A stretch of 64,000 nucleotides of DNA from Histomonas meleagridis (taxonomy: Eukaryota; Parabasalia; Tritrichomonadida; Dientamoebidae). The notes beneath the pieces were generated by a model. That model saw only the letters and a program-made list of their open reading frames with translations. It had not been told where the DNA came from and did no database searches. How positions within the stretch are numbered: the stretch's first letter is position 1; every line of letters starts with the position of its first letter. Both the position numbers and the translations under genes were made by a program. Location: contig WSYJ01000063.1 in the NCBI GenBank assembly GCA_020186115.1, positions 124,001 to 188,000 of the forward strand, in the 5' to 3' direction. Of this stretch, positions 30,232 to 41,012 are shown piece by piece.

Positions 30232-31470
30232 TTATTTCACGCTTAATAGAAACATCTGATATTTTGATTTTAACTTCTTCTTCATTTGTATGAACTTGAC
30301 CATGCTTTCAGAATTGTTTCTAAAGTTATTCTTTATTATTTGTAGAATAAATAATAATAATTTATTACTTAACTCATTTATTTTCTCATCTCTAATCATT
30401 AACTCATCACTTACTTCTTCAATAATCGGAATCGAATCACATACTTCACAATTAATTAGTTCCAAATTATTTGTAATTTCTTTGACTCTAGGGTCATTGT
30501 TAAGAGGAATTTGGGGAATATGATTGATATTGTTCAAGTCAATATTCTCTATAATTAAACCACCATCTATAAATTGAATTGGTAGACCTGGAACTGTTAA
30601 ATCCATGTTTCTATTAATTAATCCTGAACGAGGTGGGGAGTTATTAAAATTAAAATCAATGTTTCTTAATAAAATTAAAATTGGAATGTTAGAATTATTA
30701 CTAATAACGTTCCTTTGTATTAGAATATTTGTATCTGGGATTCCAAGAAATTTTCTAACTGTAGGGATTTTGTTACGAATTTTAACATTATAAATAATTA
30801 TCGACCAAATATAACCGTTAGTGGAAAATGATTGATCTAAAATTTTTAACTGGAATATGTGATCGGCGAAATGCTGTCTAAAATCATCAGGGTTTGTAAT
30901 AAAATAATTACAATTTGGTAAAAAACATCTACGTATAACAAAACCTTATTCATAAGTATAAAATGAAAATGGTATTAAATTGTTGATAATATTTGGAACT
31001 TGATATTTCAATCTCTCATATAAACAAGCGTATAATGTAAGTTCGTGAGGTAAGAAACGCTTTGGTTGGTTGATTTCTTGTGGTTCATGCTCTTCTTCCA
31101 AATATGCATGTTTGATGCATTATGAAAATATATAAGAAATCCGTAGACAAAGTGGATAAAACGAACATGGGAATGTGTTTGGTGTTGGAATAAGGTTGTA
31201 GGTGCTTAATTTAAGTAATTCTGTAATGGGTGAATTCATCACATTCTCGGAAATTTATACGTTTAGACTAATGATACCTCTAGATGTGTTGGGGTCGTTC
31301 TGGAGGTGTTCCTGCTGTGTTCTGTATAGCCTATCGCTGATTTCTGGAGAAATTATCTCGAAATTATTTATCTCCGAAAAAATTTTTTCCGTCCAAAAAG
31401 AAATCTTAATAAGGTTATCAGGGGTGCTGATTACGGTAGTATCATTTTCTCGACTTAAAATTGCTTGCAT
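30232..31470 (-). pseudogene. Unrecognised protein gene broken by three in-frame TAA codons
   Basis: One continuous reading frame of 413 codons from the ATG at 31470 to the stop at 30232. It is interrupted only by TAA at 31255-31257, TAA at about 31120-31122 and TAA at 30946-30948. The pieces read as normal protein: SFWTEKIFSEINNFEI, then KHAYLEEEHEPQEINQPKRF and LTLYACLYERLKYQVPNIIN, then FITNPDDFRQHFADHIFQLK, then NMDLTVPGLPIQFIDGG and a Lys/Asn-rich helical end. There are no frameshifts, so decay is recent or a repeated family member is being lost by point mutation. I do not recognise the family. Neighbours are the flavoprotein gene and tRNA-Arg. Confidence 0.6.
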
Positions 31471-31488
31471 TCAAAAAATCAAAAAAAT
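31471..31488 (-). terminator. Pol III T-run terminator of tRNA-Arg
   Basis: Immediately 3' of the tRNA the transcribed strand gives two runs of six or more T, separated by GA, as expected for RNA polymerase III termination. Confidence 0.7.
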
Positions 31489-31560
31489 GTACCACCCAGG
31501 ACTCGAACCTGGAATCTCATGCTCCGTAGGCACACGCCTTATCCATTGGGCCAGTGGTAC
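31489..31560 (-). tRNA. tRNA-Arg (anticodon ACG)
   Basis: 72 nt, intronless. The acceptor GTACCAC pairs perfectly with GTGGTAC. The D arm is GCCC-AATGGATA-AGGC, the anticodon stem TGTGC/GCATG, the loop CTACGGA with anticodon ACG (reads CGU, and with inosine CGC/CGA), the variable loop AGATT, and the T arm CCAGG-TTCGAGT-CCTGG. Downstream (lower coordinates) a T run (ATTTTTTTGATTTTTTG on the minus strand) is a Pol III terminator. A and B box sequences are present inside. Confidence 0.97.
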
Positions 31561-31769
31561 TTTCCTGTTAGTTTATAAGTAAATTAAACTTGAATTATCA
31601 TGAAATAGATATATTTAAATTTTACTTAATTAAATATTCGATTAAATTTTTATCAAAAAATATTTTTGCATGGAGGGTGGAATTAAATTGTTTGAAAATG
31701 GAATACATTATAGTGTTACAATTGGGATAATTCAAATATTTGAATTTATTTAGTAAAAATCACATTAAA

Positions 31770-33551
31770 TCATTCATGTTTAAGAAGTAATTTAACTATT
31801 TCTGTATTACCTTTTTGAAATGCTTTCATAAGTGCTGTTTGAAATATTTTGAATGAAATCCAAATTTTATGTTTTAACATAAAATTATTATAAAAAATTT
31901 TAAATAAAATATTTAAATATCTTTAGCATATATATATATCAATTCCTTCATGTTCAAGAAGTAATTTAACTATTTCAACATATGAATTATTAGATGCATA
32001 AATTAATGCTGTCCACAATATTTTAAATAATCACCAAATGTTAATTTAAAACAGACTATAATGGAAATATATATGAAATGAATGATATAAATATCTTTAA
32101 CATTTACATCAATTCCTTTTTTTGTAAGAAGTAATTTGACTATTTCTGTGTGTCCATTTTGAGAAGCATACATAAGTGCAGTCCAAAATTTAATGAATAA
32201 TTTTCAAATATTATTTTACGATTCCAAATTTATAAAAAGAAAATTTTTAGCGTTAACATCAATTCCTTCTTTTGCAAGAAGCAATTTAACTATTTCAACA
32301 TATCCATTATATGATGCAGCTATAAGTGCTGTTTTAAACAATTTAAATTATTTCCAAATATTATTTTGAAATAAAAAACAAATAGAACATATATCAGGGA
32401 AAAGAAGAAAATAGTTTTATCATTGAAATTAATTTCTTTTTGTTCAAGAAGTAATTTAACTAAATCTGTATAACCATAATAAGAAGCATCTATAAGTGCT
32501 GTATTAAATAAAATAAATTATTTCCAAATATTATTTTAAAACATATAGTTATTAAAATGTATAATAAATAAAACGATCAAATATTTTTTGCGTTAATATC
32601 AATTCCGTTTTGCTCAAGAAGTAATTTAAATATTTCTTTTTGACCATTTTTAGATGCATACATGAGTGCTGTATTAGATGATTTCAATAAATTCCAAATA
32701 TTATTATTAAATATTTTATTAATAAATTTAACATTAATTAACAAATATAAATATTTTTTGCATTTATATTATTCATAAGTAAATATTTTAAACATTTAAC
32801 TGATCCAAAAAATGCTGCATAATCAATTAATGTAACATTTTTTTTTATTTATAAAAGAACATCTTTCATAAAGTGATGGTTCAATTATTTGGTCAAAATC
32901 AAAATCATTTTGTGATGATATTTCTTGAAGTTTATCGATTTCATCATTTCGAATTATTTTCGCAATTTCTAATGGATTAACTCCTTCATGAATTAATTGC
33001 TTATGAAGTTCCCAATTATTCTTTGAAAGTTTTTCGATATTTTTGATGAAATAGATATAAAATGGAATTCTGATATTATTCTTTAAAAAATCCAATCTTT
33101 TAGATGATAAACAGTGCGCAAAATAAAAAGTTTTTTTGTTTTCAACTAAATTTGAATTAATTAAATTTAATTCTATCATTTTCTCAAGAAGAAAATATGA
33201 TTCCTGGGTATCTAGTTCAAAAAGAAATTGTGAAAATGTATAAATTATTGCACAGCCTTTGTTATCTTCTTCTTTGTTTTCGATTTTTTGTATGAAATTA
33301 AGAAATATTTGAAAGTCTTTCTTATGCGATTGAAATGCTGAATAAATAAACTGACAAATAATCATATTGAAAGAAGGTAAAATATCATATTTAACCAAGT
33401 TTGTAATTTTTTCAACAATTTCATCGCCATTATCTTCTTTCAAATCAAAAATTAGTTCCTCAATAGTTTCCAAAATTTGTGTCCATTTGATACTAGGGAA
33501 GCACGTGGGTGATTCTATTTTATCTTTTCCGTTTTCGTATTTATTTAACAT
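31770..33551 (-). pseudogene. DUF3447/ankyrin gene with homopolymer frameshift and internal deletion (array G4)
   Basis: ATG 33551 (MLNKYENGKDKIES) opens an N-terminal domain homologous to the other six genes (ELSKNNWELHKQLIHEGVN-type motif; LYERCSFINKK). At about 32838-32848 an A run shifts the frame: the protein reads CYIN* where its relatives read NVTLIDYAAFF. In the +1 frame it continues LIDYAAFFGSVKCLKYLLMNN. It then jumps directly to INAKNI, so the DUF3447 block (KYAVAGGNEEII...EFHRND) is missing, as if deleted by recombination between similar Asn-rich ends. About seven ankyrin units with spacers follow; the one I counted near 31850-31930 is 80 nt. The last unit ends KHE-TGA at 31770-31772. 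The lesion could be an error in the A run, but the deletion is real. Confidence 0.6.
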
Positions 33552-33710
33552 GTTATTAATAAAAAAAATCAAACAAAAAATAAAATATGGATTAATGTGC
33601 CGATCAATAAAGTATTTAATTTCTGGAAACGATAAGGAAATGTGGGTACTTAACGTACATTTATCAAAAAAGTGATTTAATTTGAGAAGATAACCTCCGA
33701 CCAGACAAAA

Positions 33711-33899
33711 ATGGCGAAAGGTGTAGGTGAACAAAAGATAGCTGTTACTGCTTCAGCTGGTGGTGGCGGCTTCAAAATGGGAAAACGTGGTAAACTTCAG
33801 GTAGGAAAACCATTCACACCAAATGGAGCTTTGATTGTCACTACTTTATTAATCGGAACTACACTTCTCCTTCATTTTGTTGGACGCTTCGTTAACTAA
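33711..33899 (+). CDS. SEC61B: Sec61 beta subunit of the ER translocon
   Basis: Protein of 62 aa with the family layout: a Gly/Ser/Ala-rich basic N-terminus (TASAGGGGFKMGKRGK), a short amphipathic link (VGKPFTPNGALIV) and one C-terminal transmembrane helix (TTLLIGTTLLLHFVGRFVN). It is a tail-anchored component of the protein-conducting channel. Length is typical for a minimal Sec61 beta. ATG 33711 is close to the start of the divergent DUF3447 gene (160 nt apart). Confidence 0.85.
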   Translation: MAKGVGEQKIAVTASAGGGGFKMGKRGKLQVGKPFTPNGALIVTTLLIGTTLLLHFVGRFVN

Positions 33900-34521
33900 A
33901 CCTATCAGGAAGTAGAGTAATTAAGTTTCATAAAATAACTATTTTATTTTATTTTTAATTTTGGAATTAAACAACAGTAATATGACAATTGTATACCAAA
34001 TTAGGAAAAATGCTTTTTTGTTTATGCAATTATACTTGAATATCTGTCCGCCATGGTGTTTATTAGTTAAATTACTTCTTGAAGAAGGAATTGATATTAA
34101 TGCCATCAAATTTTATAAAGATCTGTTTTTGACAATATAGTCACCTTATTAATCCCTGTCCGGATAGAAAAGCCCCTATCTCTTGGTAAAGTAAAACACA
34201 AAAATTCACTAAAATTCTCAAAGTTTAATAAAAACATCAACTAAAATTGCATTACTTGACTGTTTGATTTATTTATATTGCGTTTGTGTGAGTGATCTTA
34301 AAAACATAATAAACATTTCATAAATTTGTCAAAGGATCACTAAGCTTGTCACACTGTGATGTAGTAGTATGCGTGTGTTGCTATGAGTGTAATCTACCTT
34401 GTTTCCTTACATCATGAGGTTTGGCCTTCGCACAACATATTTTCATAAACTTTGATATCGATACAAAATTAAATAATCAATATTTTTAATTTGATAAATT
34501 TTAGCATAAATAGAATGCGAA
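33900..34521. other. Intergenic with an orphan ankyrin scrap
   Basis: About 620 nt. At 34065-34111 (plus strand) a lone half repeat reads LVKLLLEEGIDINAIK, with no partner unit or spacer typical of the arrays, and appears to be a stray copy. The rest is AT-rich with no gene. Confidence 0.5.
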
Positions 34522-36220
34522 ATGACCTTCACTTCAGTGTTTGAACAGCTTTCGAAAGTTTGGTTTTCTTATGATGAAAATGTTTCTTCTGATGAATTTT
34601 TAAACGTCCTTCTGGTGAATGAATGATTTTTATAAGCCTAATTTACAAGGCATTTGTTGCAATGATAGTCCAGAAGATCCATCGTTTTCCAGTATATACA
34701 GAAATATTCGTTGTTTCACTGAGAATGATGGTCAAACGTTTGGAACATTCCCACGATTTCCAACAATATTTACACTTCGAGATCTTCTTTACAACATAGC
34801 AGATACGTACAATGCGTTTCCAGCATTTGGTTCCAAATCAGATCATAATACAATTGAATGGATCACATATCATGAATTTTATGAACTTGTTTTTTCCTTT
34901 TCACTTGGTCTTAAACACATCGGTGTGCAAGCTGGCCAAAGTGTAGCTGTTATCATGGAAAGTTCAACTTGGTTTGCATTATCACAATGGTCGTTAGGGT
35001 TTTATGGTGCTGTTATGGTTCCTATACGTGTTAATCAAGATCAAAAAGTTATACCAATTATCATTGATGTTCTTGATTGTCATTATCTTTTATGTTCAAT
35101 TGAAACATTTCCATTAATCAGTCTTCTTGCTTCACGTTCCAAGAAGCTGCAAGCGATCATCATAGTCTGCGATTCCCAAAACCTTCAAAATATCTCCGAA
35201 AAAGTCACAAATTTTAAGAATAAGCAACATTCAATTCCAGTATATGATCTACCAAAACTTTTAGAAGACTCTTCAAACGAAGAGAAAATATTCCAACAGA
35301 TATATGCCACCTCTCCTGCAGTTATTAGTTTTGGATCAGCGACATGCGGAACATTGAATCCTTCGATACTCACACATGCAAATGTAATTGCATCTGCAGT
35401 CGGGTTAACATCATCTGGGTATCATTTTGGTCGCGATATTTATTTATCCACCATTCCAATGTATTATATATTTGAGCGCTCTATGCAATTAGTCATATTA
35501 GCTTATGGCGGATGCATTGGCTTTGTCGAAGGCGAATACATCGAAGCCTTAAAACTATTAAAGCCCACGATAATATCATTCACTGGTCAAGAGATCGAAA
35601 TATTTGCCGATGACATCTTACAAGAAACTTCTGGAACAAATTGGTTCAAAAGAGTTTTATTAGATTTCGTCTTCTCTGTTGTCTCGCAAACTGAAGAAGC
35701 GAACATAAAAATCCCGTGGCTTTTTGAGAATACCATTTTGGAGTCACTCAAGCAAAAAGTCGGCGGAAGGTTAAAACTTATTGTGACATCTATGATGGAT
35801 GCGCAAGTCCGCGTATTACATTTCTTGAGAACTGTTTTGCAAGTTCCGATTATACAAGTTTATGGCACTGCTGAAACAGGCGGAGTAATTTCGGTGCAAC
35901 ATGTGTCGAGTGTTGGTTATACGAACGTAGGCGCGCCTTGTACTTCATGCGAAATAAAACTGAGAGATTTCGATGAGGCGAGAATTAAGGTGAAAGATGA
36001 TAAAATGGGAGAAATATTGGTAAAAGGTCAAAACGTATTCGTGGGATATAAAGGGAATAAAAACTTAACAAAGAAAGTGCTGTCGGATGATGGTTGGTTC
36101 GCTACGGGAGATATCGGAAGAATTAATATGAACGGAGAAATCGAATTGTCGGATACTGTACAGAACTTTAGAATTAGAATGAGGCCGTTTAGGAGAAATG
36201 TGAATGAAAACGAAAATTAA
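34522..36220 (+). pseudogene. Long-chain acyl-CoA ligase-like gene, catalytically degenerate and probably frameshifted at its start
   Basis: The main ORF (34619-36220, 533 aa) has the adenylate-forming fold order: YHEFYELVFSFSLGLKHIGV, VAVIMESSTWFALSQWSLGFYGAVMVPI, then LTHANVIASA and YGTAETGGV, and GDIGRINMNGEIELSD. The nucleotide loop, usually TSGTTGxPKG, is FGSATCGTLNPS. The Thr/Lys are gone, and the protein ends about 100 residues early, before the DRKK hinge and catalytic Lys domain. Just upstream, ATG 34522 opens a 34-codon frame (MTFTSVFEQLSKVWFSYDEN...LLVNE*, ending 34626). This looks like the true N-terminus, cut off by a 4-base repeat (AATGAATGA at 34618-34626). It may be a dying paralogue or a repurposed non-enzyme. 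Confidence 0.65.
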
Positions 36221-36391
36221 TTTTATGTAAACATGTTAGTTATTGGTGAATATTTATGATCGAAAAGGAAATATGTTAATAACGATAGATTCTTATGTAA
36301 TTATTAAAAAAAAATTCATAAAAAGCTTGCATTTCTTTTATAAGATAGAATTTCAGAAAAATAAATTTTGTGTAAATTTTGCTTCTTTTAT

Positions 36392-36793
36392 TTACATTTT
36401 AAGCTTTTTCCTTTTTTCCATTATTTTCTCTATCTTGCGAGGTATTCTTGCTTTTAATTGTCTTGGATGATCACCTAATATTGAATTCTTCTCTTTATTA
36501 TCCCAAATCTTATTTTTTGCTTCATCAAAAGAACTTTCCATCTTGGATATTTCCCTTGAATTAATAATGGAACTCAAATGATTTAACACATCCTCTATCT
36601 TCATAGTTGATAAGTCAGTCTTCTCTTTATTCATTTCTCTATTGAATCTTTTGTTAGATTTATGATTGTAAGGGGATACTAATTGGGTTTCTCTTTTTGT
36701 AGATTTCTTAAATTTTTGTGGCTTTACATTAAACCACCTACTTCCTGAGTTTCTTAGGAATGAACCTTTTATGACTAATATAAGAAAAAGCAT
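36392..36793 (-). CDS. Small basic hypothetical protein, 133 aa
   Basis: ATG 36793. After a hydrophobic start (MLFLILVIKGSFLR) that may not be a real signal, the protein is strongly basic (KPQKFKKSTKRETQ; NHKSNKRFNRE). It has a helical middle (MKIEDVLNHLSSIINSREISKM) and a Lys/Arg-rich end (QLKARIPRKIEKIMEKRKKLKM). This suggests a nucleolar or RNA-associated protein. No family is recognised. It converges with the acyl-CoA ligase relic. Confidence 0.45.
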   Translation of the reverse strand: MLFLILVIKGSFLRNSGSRWFNVKPQKFKKSTKRETQLVSPYNHKSNKRFNREMNKEKTDLSTMKIEDVLNHLSSIINSREISKMESSFDEAKNKIWDNKEKNSILGDHPRQLKARIPRKIEKIMEKRKKLKM

Positions 36794-36968
36794 TTAAAGA
36801 TTTTGACTTTATGTCACTAAAAAAAAATGAATAATAAACTAAAAATTATGAAGACATCAATAAAAAACTGTCATTTGACTTGTCCTAAGGAAAATAAATT
36901 ACTATACATAATATATACTCTAATATAAATTAATTTAATTTATCCGATATCGTCATTTAAATGACATA

Positions 36969-39198
36969 TTAAATATTTTTAACATTAACATCAATTCCTT
37001 CTTGTTCAAGAAGTAATTTAACTATTTTTGTATAAGCATATTCAGATGCTATCATGAATGCTGTTTCAAATATTTTAAACAATTTCCAAATATTATTTTA
37101 AAATTTCAAATTATAAAAAGAAATTCTAAATAAAAAAAATAATTATTTTTTGCATTAACATTTATTACTTTTTGTTCAAGAAGTAACTTAACCATTTCTG
37201 TATGACCATTTGCTGATGCAAACATAAGTACTGTGTTAAATAATTTGAATAATTTCCAAATATTATTTTCAAATTAAAAATTATTTAAATAATTTTTAAA
37301 CAAAACAAATAAATACTTTTAGCATTAATATCAATTCCTTCTTGTTCAAGAAGTAATTTAACTATTTCTATATGACCATTTGAAGATGCAAACATAAGTG
37401 CTGTTCTAAATAATATAAATAATTTCCAAATATTATTTTAAAATAAAAAATCATTAAAATAAATAAAATGAATAAATATTTTTAGCATTAATATCAATTC
37501 CTTCTTGTTTAAGAAAGAATTGAACGATTTCTGTGTAACCGTTTGAAGATGCCCAAAAAAGTGTTGTATCAAATAATAAAAACAATTTCCTAATATTGTT
37601 TTGAAATGTAAAATTATTAAAATAAATAATAAATAAAACAAATAATTATTTTTTGCATTAACATCAATTCCTTTTTGTTTAAAAAGCAATCGAACTATTT
37701 CTGCATGACCATTTGATGATGCCTTAAGAAGTGCTGTATTAAATAATTTGAATAATCTTCAAACATTATTTTAAAACAAAAAAATATTAAATTAAATATT
37801 AAACAACATAATTTAATATCTTTAGCATTAATATCAATACCTTCTTGTTCTAGAAGTAATTGAACTATTTCAATGTAATTAAATTCAGATGCCAAGATAA
37901 GCGATGTTTTAAATAATTTAAATAATTTTCAAATATTATTTTCAAATTGAAAATTATTAAAATAAATTTTAAATAAAGCAAATAAATATCTTTAACATTA
38001 ATATCAATTCCTTTTTGTTCAAGAAGTAATTTACTATTTCTGTATGACCATTTTCAGATGCATAAATAAGTGCTGTTTTAAATAATTTAAGTAATTTCCA
38101 AATATTATTTTAAAATTTTAAATAAAACAAATAAATATCTTTAGCATTAATAACAATTTCTTTTTGTTTAAGTAAAAAGTTAAATATTTCAGTATTTAAA
38201 AATTTATTAGTTAAAAATAATACGACAAACTCATTAGAATTTTTAATTTTTTCAATTTTATTTTCATAAAGGTATTTAAAGATATCATTTCGATGGAATT
38301 GAATTGCTGCTTCATGTGCACCTTTAAAAGATGAATGATTTTGTTCACATAAATGAATGATTTCTTCATTTCCACCTGCAACTGCATATTTACCTGTATT
38401 ATTTACTTTTGCACCATTCATAAGTAAATATTTAAAACATTTAACTGAAGAAAAAAATGCTGCATAATCAATTAATGTAACATTTTCTTGATTAATAAAA
38501 GAACATCTTTCATAAAGTGATGGCTCAATTGTTTGATTAAAATTAAAATTTTGTTGCGATGATATTTCTTGAAGTTTATCGATATCATCAGATCGAATTA
38601 TTTTTGCAATTTATAATTGATTAACTCCTTCATGAATTAATTGCTTATGAAGTTCCCAATCATTCTTTGATAATTCTTCATAACTTTTATTATGATATTT
38701 ATAATGTTTGTAGTGATTTCTTAAAATGCTTGTTGGTTTGTTTGGAAAATGATGTGCAAAATAAAAATTGTTTTTATTTTCAACTGTTTTTGATGAAACC
38801 AAACCCAATTCGATCATTCTTTCGAGGATAAAATTTGATTCTTGTGAGTTTACGTTAAGAAGAAAATCTCTAAATCTATTAACCAATTCATAATTTTTCA
38901 TTTTAAATTCTTTTTCTTTGTTTTCAATTTGCTTAATGAAATTAATATATAAATTAAAGTCTTTCATTTGCGAAAGAATTGATGAATATATTAATTGACT
39001 TAAAATTAAGTTTGAGTAATGAGATACATTATCATTTATTATTATATTCATGGATGAAATGATGGATTCAACAATGTTATCTTCACTCAAATTAAAAATA
39101 ATTTCTTCAAGCTTTTCTATGTCTTGCATAAACTTTGGTAGAGTAAATGGTCGTTTAACATTTCTTTGTGCGCTCTTTTTGCTGTGACTGTTTCCCAT
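36969..39198 (-). pseudogene. DUF3447/ankyrin gene with one in-frame TAA and a myristoylation-type N-terminus (array G5)
   Basis: ATG 39198 gives MGNSHSKKSAQRN, a good N-myristoylation signal (Gly2, Ser6, following Lys). The N-terminal domain runs to GVNQL* at 38611-38613. That TAA stands where relatives have a codon in NPNEIxKIIRNDEIEK, and the same frame then continues uninterrupted (IAKIIRSDDIDKLQEISSQQ). It goes through the DUF3447 block (KYAVAGGNEEIIHLCEQNHSS; QFHRND) to INAKDI at about 38120. So a single nonsense codon breaks an otherwise intact first exon. About nine spaced ankyrin units follow. One spacer I counted near 37070-37150 is 80 nt. The last unit ends in TAA at 36969-36971. 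Confidence 0.6.
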
Positions 39199-39456
39199 TG
39201 GAAAAGCGTTTTTTCAAGAGACGATCAAAATACACTCAAACGATCAAATGCTAGCATTCATTTGAAATTGTTATGTATGCACAGTGAACACGAATTAGGC
39301 ACGCCTTCAAAAAAGTCCAACCACTCTCTAGTTGGCACCATTTTATCTTCATTACGATTATTCAATGAAAAAGCAAAACAAATGTTCCTTGTTAAAACAC
39401 ATTGCTTCCACTGCTACTTATGCACAAACTAACCAAAAATTATAAAAAAATTTTTT

Positions 39457-40656
39457 TTATTTATCTTCACATATTTCTGGATGGTTCTCCTTCATATTTA
39501 CCATTTCCTCTAATGCCATAAGTTGTTGCACTAACTGTACTACCCATTTATTGCTATTTTCCACATTCATATTACCATTTCTCATTAATTCGCACAATTC
39601 CTCTAATTTATTATCGCCAATCATTTCCTCAATTAAAGCCCTCAATGACTCAGCTCTCACAGACAAAGATTCACACTTCATTAAGTCAGGCAGCGCAATG
39701 TTTTTACCCATAAATTTCAAGTCATTATTTTCATTATTGTCAATATACAAAATTAATTTTTCCTTAAATTCATTTGGTGACTCACAAGGTTCAAATCCAT
39801 GGAACATCGTATGCCCTAATTCAAGTCTTGACTGTTTAATTCCAAGTAAAGATATCGCTTTTGCTTTAATTATTGGTAATTTTAAAATGTCATTAATTGT
39901 TGGTCTTTTTTGTGGATCTTTTATCAACATCGAAGAAATCAAATTGTTTAATTCATCACTATAAGTTCCTTTTGGTAATTTTGGTGATTCATTATTAATA
40001 ATATTATGAATTATGTGATTCATAGTAATTCCATCAAATGCCTTTTTATAAGTACAAAGCTCATATAATACACATCCTAATGACCATACATCTGATTTTT
40101 GATTATAAAAATTTTCCGAACAAATTTCTGGCGATAGATAATATGGGGTGCCCCAACGCGAATGCACAAAACCTGTTGTGTTATCTATGTAAGTAGACAA
40201 GCCGAAGTCACCAAGTTTAATCACACCAGATTGTGTGAGAAAAAAATTACTTGGTTTAATGTCCCGATGAATAATTTTACGATCATGAATATATTTTAAA
40301 GCAAGACACATTTGAACAAACCAATGAATAATGATCTCCTCTGGAATTGGTTTATTGTTACATTGATATTTTTCGGTAAAAATTTTTTTGGATAAATCAC
40401 CATTATCGGCATAGTCCATAAGGATTTGAATTTTTTTATTAAGGATTAACTTGTGTGAATGATATTCAATAATGTTAGGATGCTTAAGTTTTGAGATAAT
40501 TTCAACTTCTTTTGAAATTTTTTGTTGAGTCATTTCATCAAAATTCGATATATCAATTTCTTTAACGACTTTATATGAATTATCACGTAAACTTTTTACA
40601 AGATAAACAACGCCATATCCTCCCTTTCCGATTTGCTTTACACAAGAAAAACTCAT
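39457..40656 (-). CDS. NEK-type serine/threonine protein kinase
   Basis: Protein of 399 aa. The kinase domain sits at the N-terminus: Gly loop IGKGGYGVVYLV (residues 10-21), catalytic Lys in YKVVKEID, HRDIKPSNFFLT (catalytic loop, about 131), LGDFGLS (about 149), WGTPYYLSPE (activation segment/P+1) and SDVWSLGCVLYEL. The motif FVQMCLALKYIHDRKIIHRDIKPSNxFL is typical of the NIMA-related (NEK) group, which is expanded in ciliated/flagellated protists and regulates mitosis and flagella. After about residue 270 comes a non-catalytic helical tail (ESLRALIEEMIGDNKLEELCELMRN), perhaps a dimerisation region. An ATG-to-TGA 7-codon upstream ORF lies 21 nt before the start. Confidence 0.9.
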   Translation of the reverse strand: MSFSCVKQIGKGGYGVVYLVKSLRDNSYKVVKEIDISNFDEMTQQKISKEVEIISKLKHPNIIEYHSHKLILNKKIQILMDYADNGDLSKKIFTEKYQCNNKPIPEEIIIHWFVQMCLALKYIHDRKIIHRDIKPSNFFLTQSGVIKLGDFGLSTYIDNTTGFVHSRWGTPYYLSPEICSENFYNQKSDVWSLGCVLYELCTYKKAFDGITMNHIIHNIINNESPKLPKGTYSDELNNLISSMLIKDPQKRPTINDILKLPIIKAKAISLLGIKQSRLELGHTMFHGFEPCESPNEFKEKLILYIDNNENNDLKFMGKNIALPDLMKCESLSVRAESLRALIEEMIGDNKLEELCELMRNGNMNVENSNKWVVQLVQQLMALEEMVNMKENHPEICEDK

Positions 40657-41012
40657 TTGAATTTTTTTTGATGCATTTTTTCAATGAACAATTCAATATT
40701 TCAATACAAAGGCAACCAAACGGAAAAATTGAATTTGGATTTATTAAAAAAGTTAATGGCATAACTGCTTTTCAATTAATTATCGATTTCGTGGGGTCGG
40801 AAACGATTTCTGTTTCCCGTAGAACTTGAACAAATATCGCCATTAATGTATATAACATAAACTGTGTCGTTACCACATGTACAATAAATTACTGCAGTGG
40901 GGTTTAAATGAACCCATGACCATAAGTGGAACTCATAACACAAGCGTCACCTGGTTCGGTTAATACAACAGTAATTTTATCGCAGCAATATACCCATGTT
41001 AAATGATAATAT
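40657..41012. other. Intergenic, no gene supported
   Basis: About 355 nt upstream of the kinase gene. An ORF-like stretch (from 40575) is only the complement of the kinase 5' end. Short G/C-richer segments occur near 40795-40820 and 40900-40960, with no recognisable feature. Confidence 0.35.

Noticed and set aside
30232-31470. Reassigned TAA codon
   Set aside because: TAA terminates the intact genes in the window (eS1, carbamoyltransferase, Rgp1 and others), so a pseudogene is simpler.
31202-31582. Plus-strand ORF of 126 codons
   Set aside because: It runs through the complement of tRNA-Arg and of the three-stop pseudogene; it has no coding character of its own.
36243-36470. ORF after the acyl-CoA ligase as its missing C-terminal domain
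   Set aside because: NIYDRKGNM recalls the DRKK hinge slightly, but the rest is AT-rich noise and overlaps a minus-strand gene.
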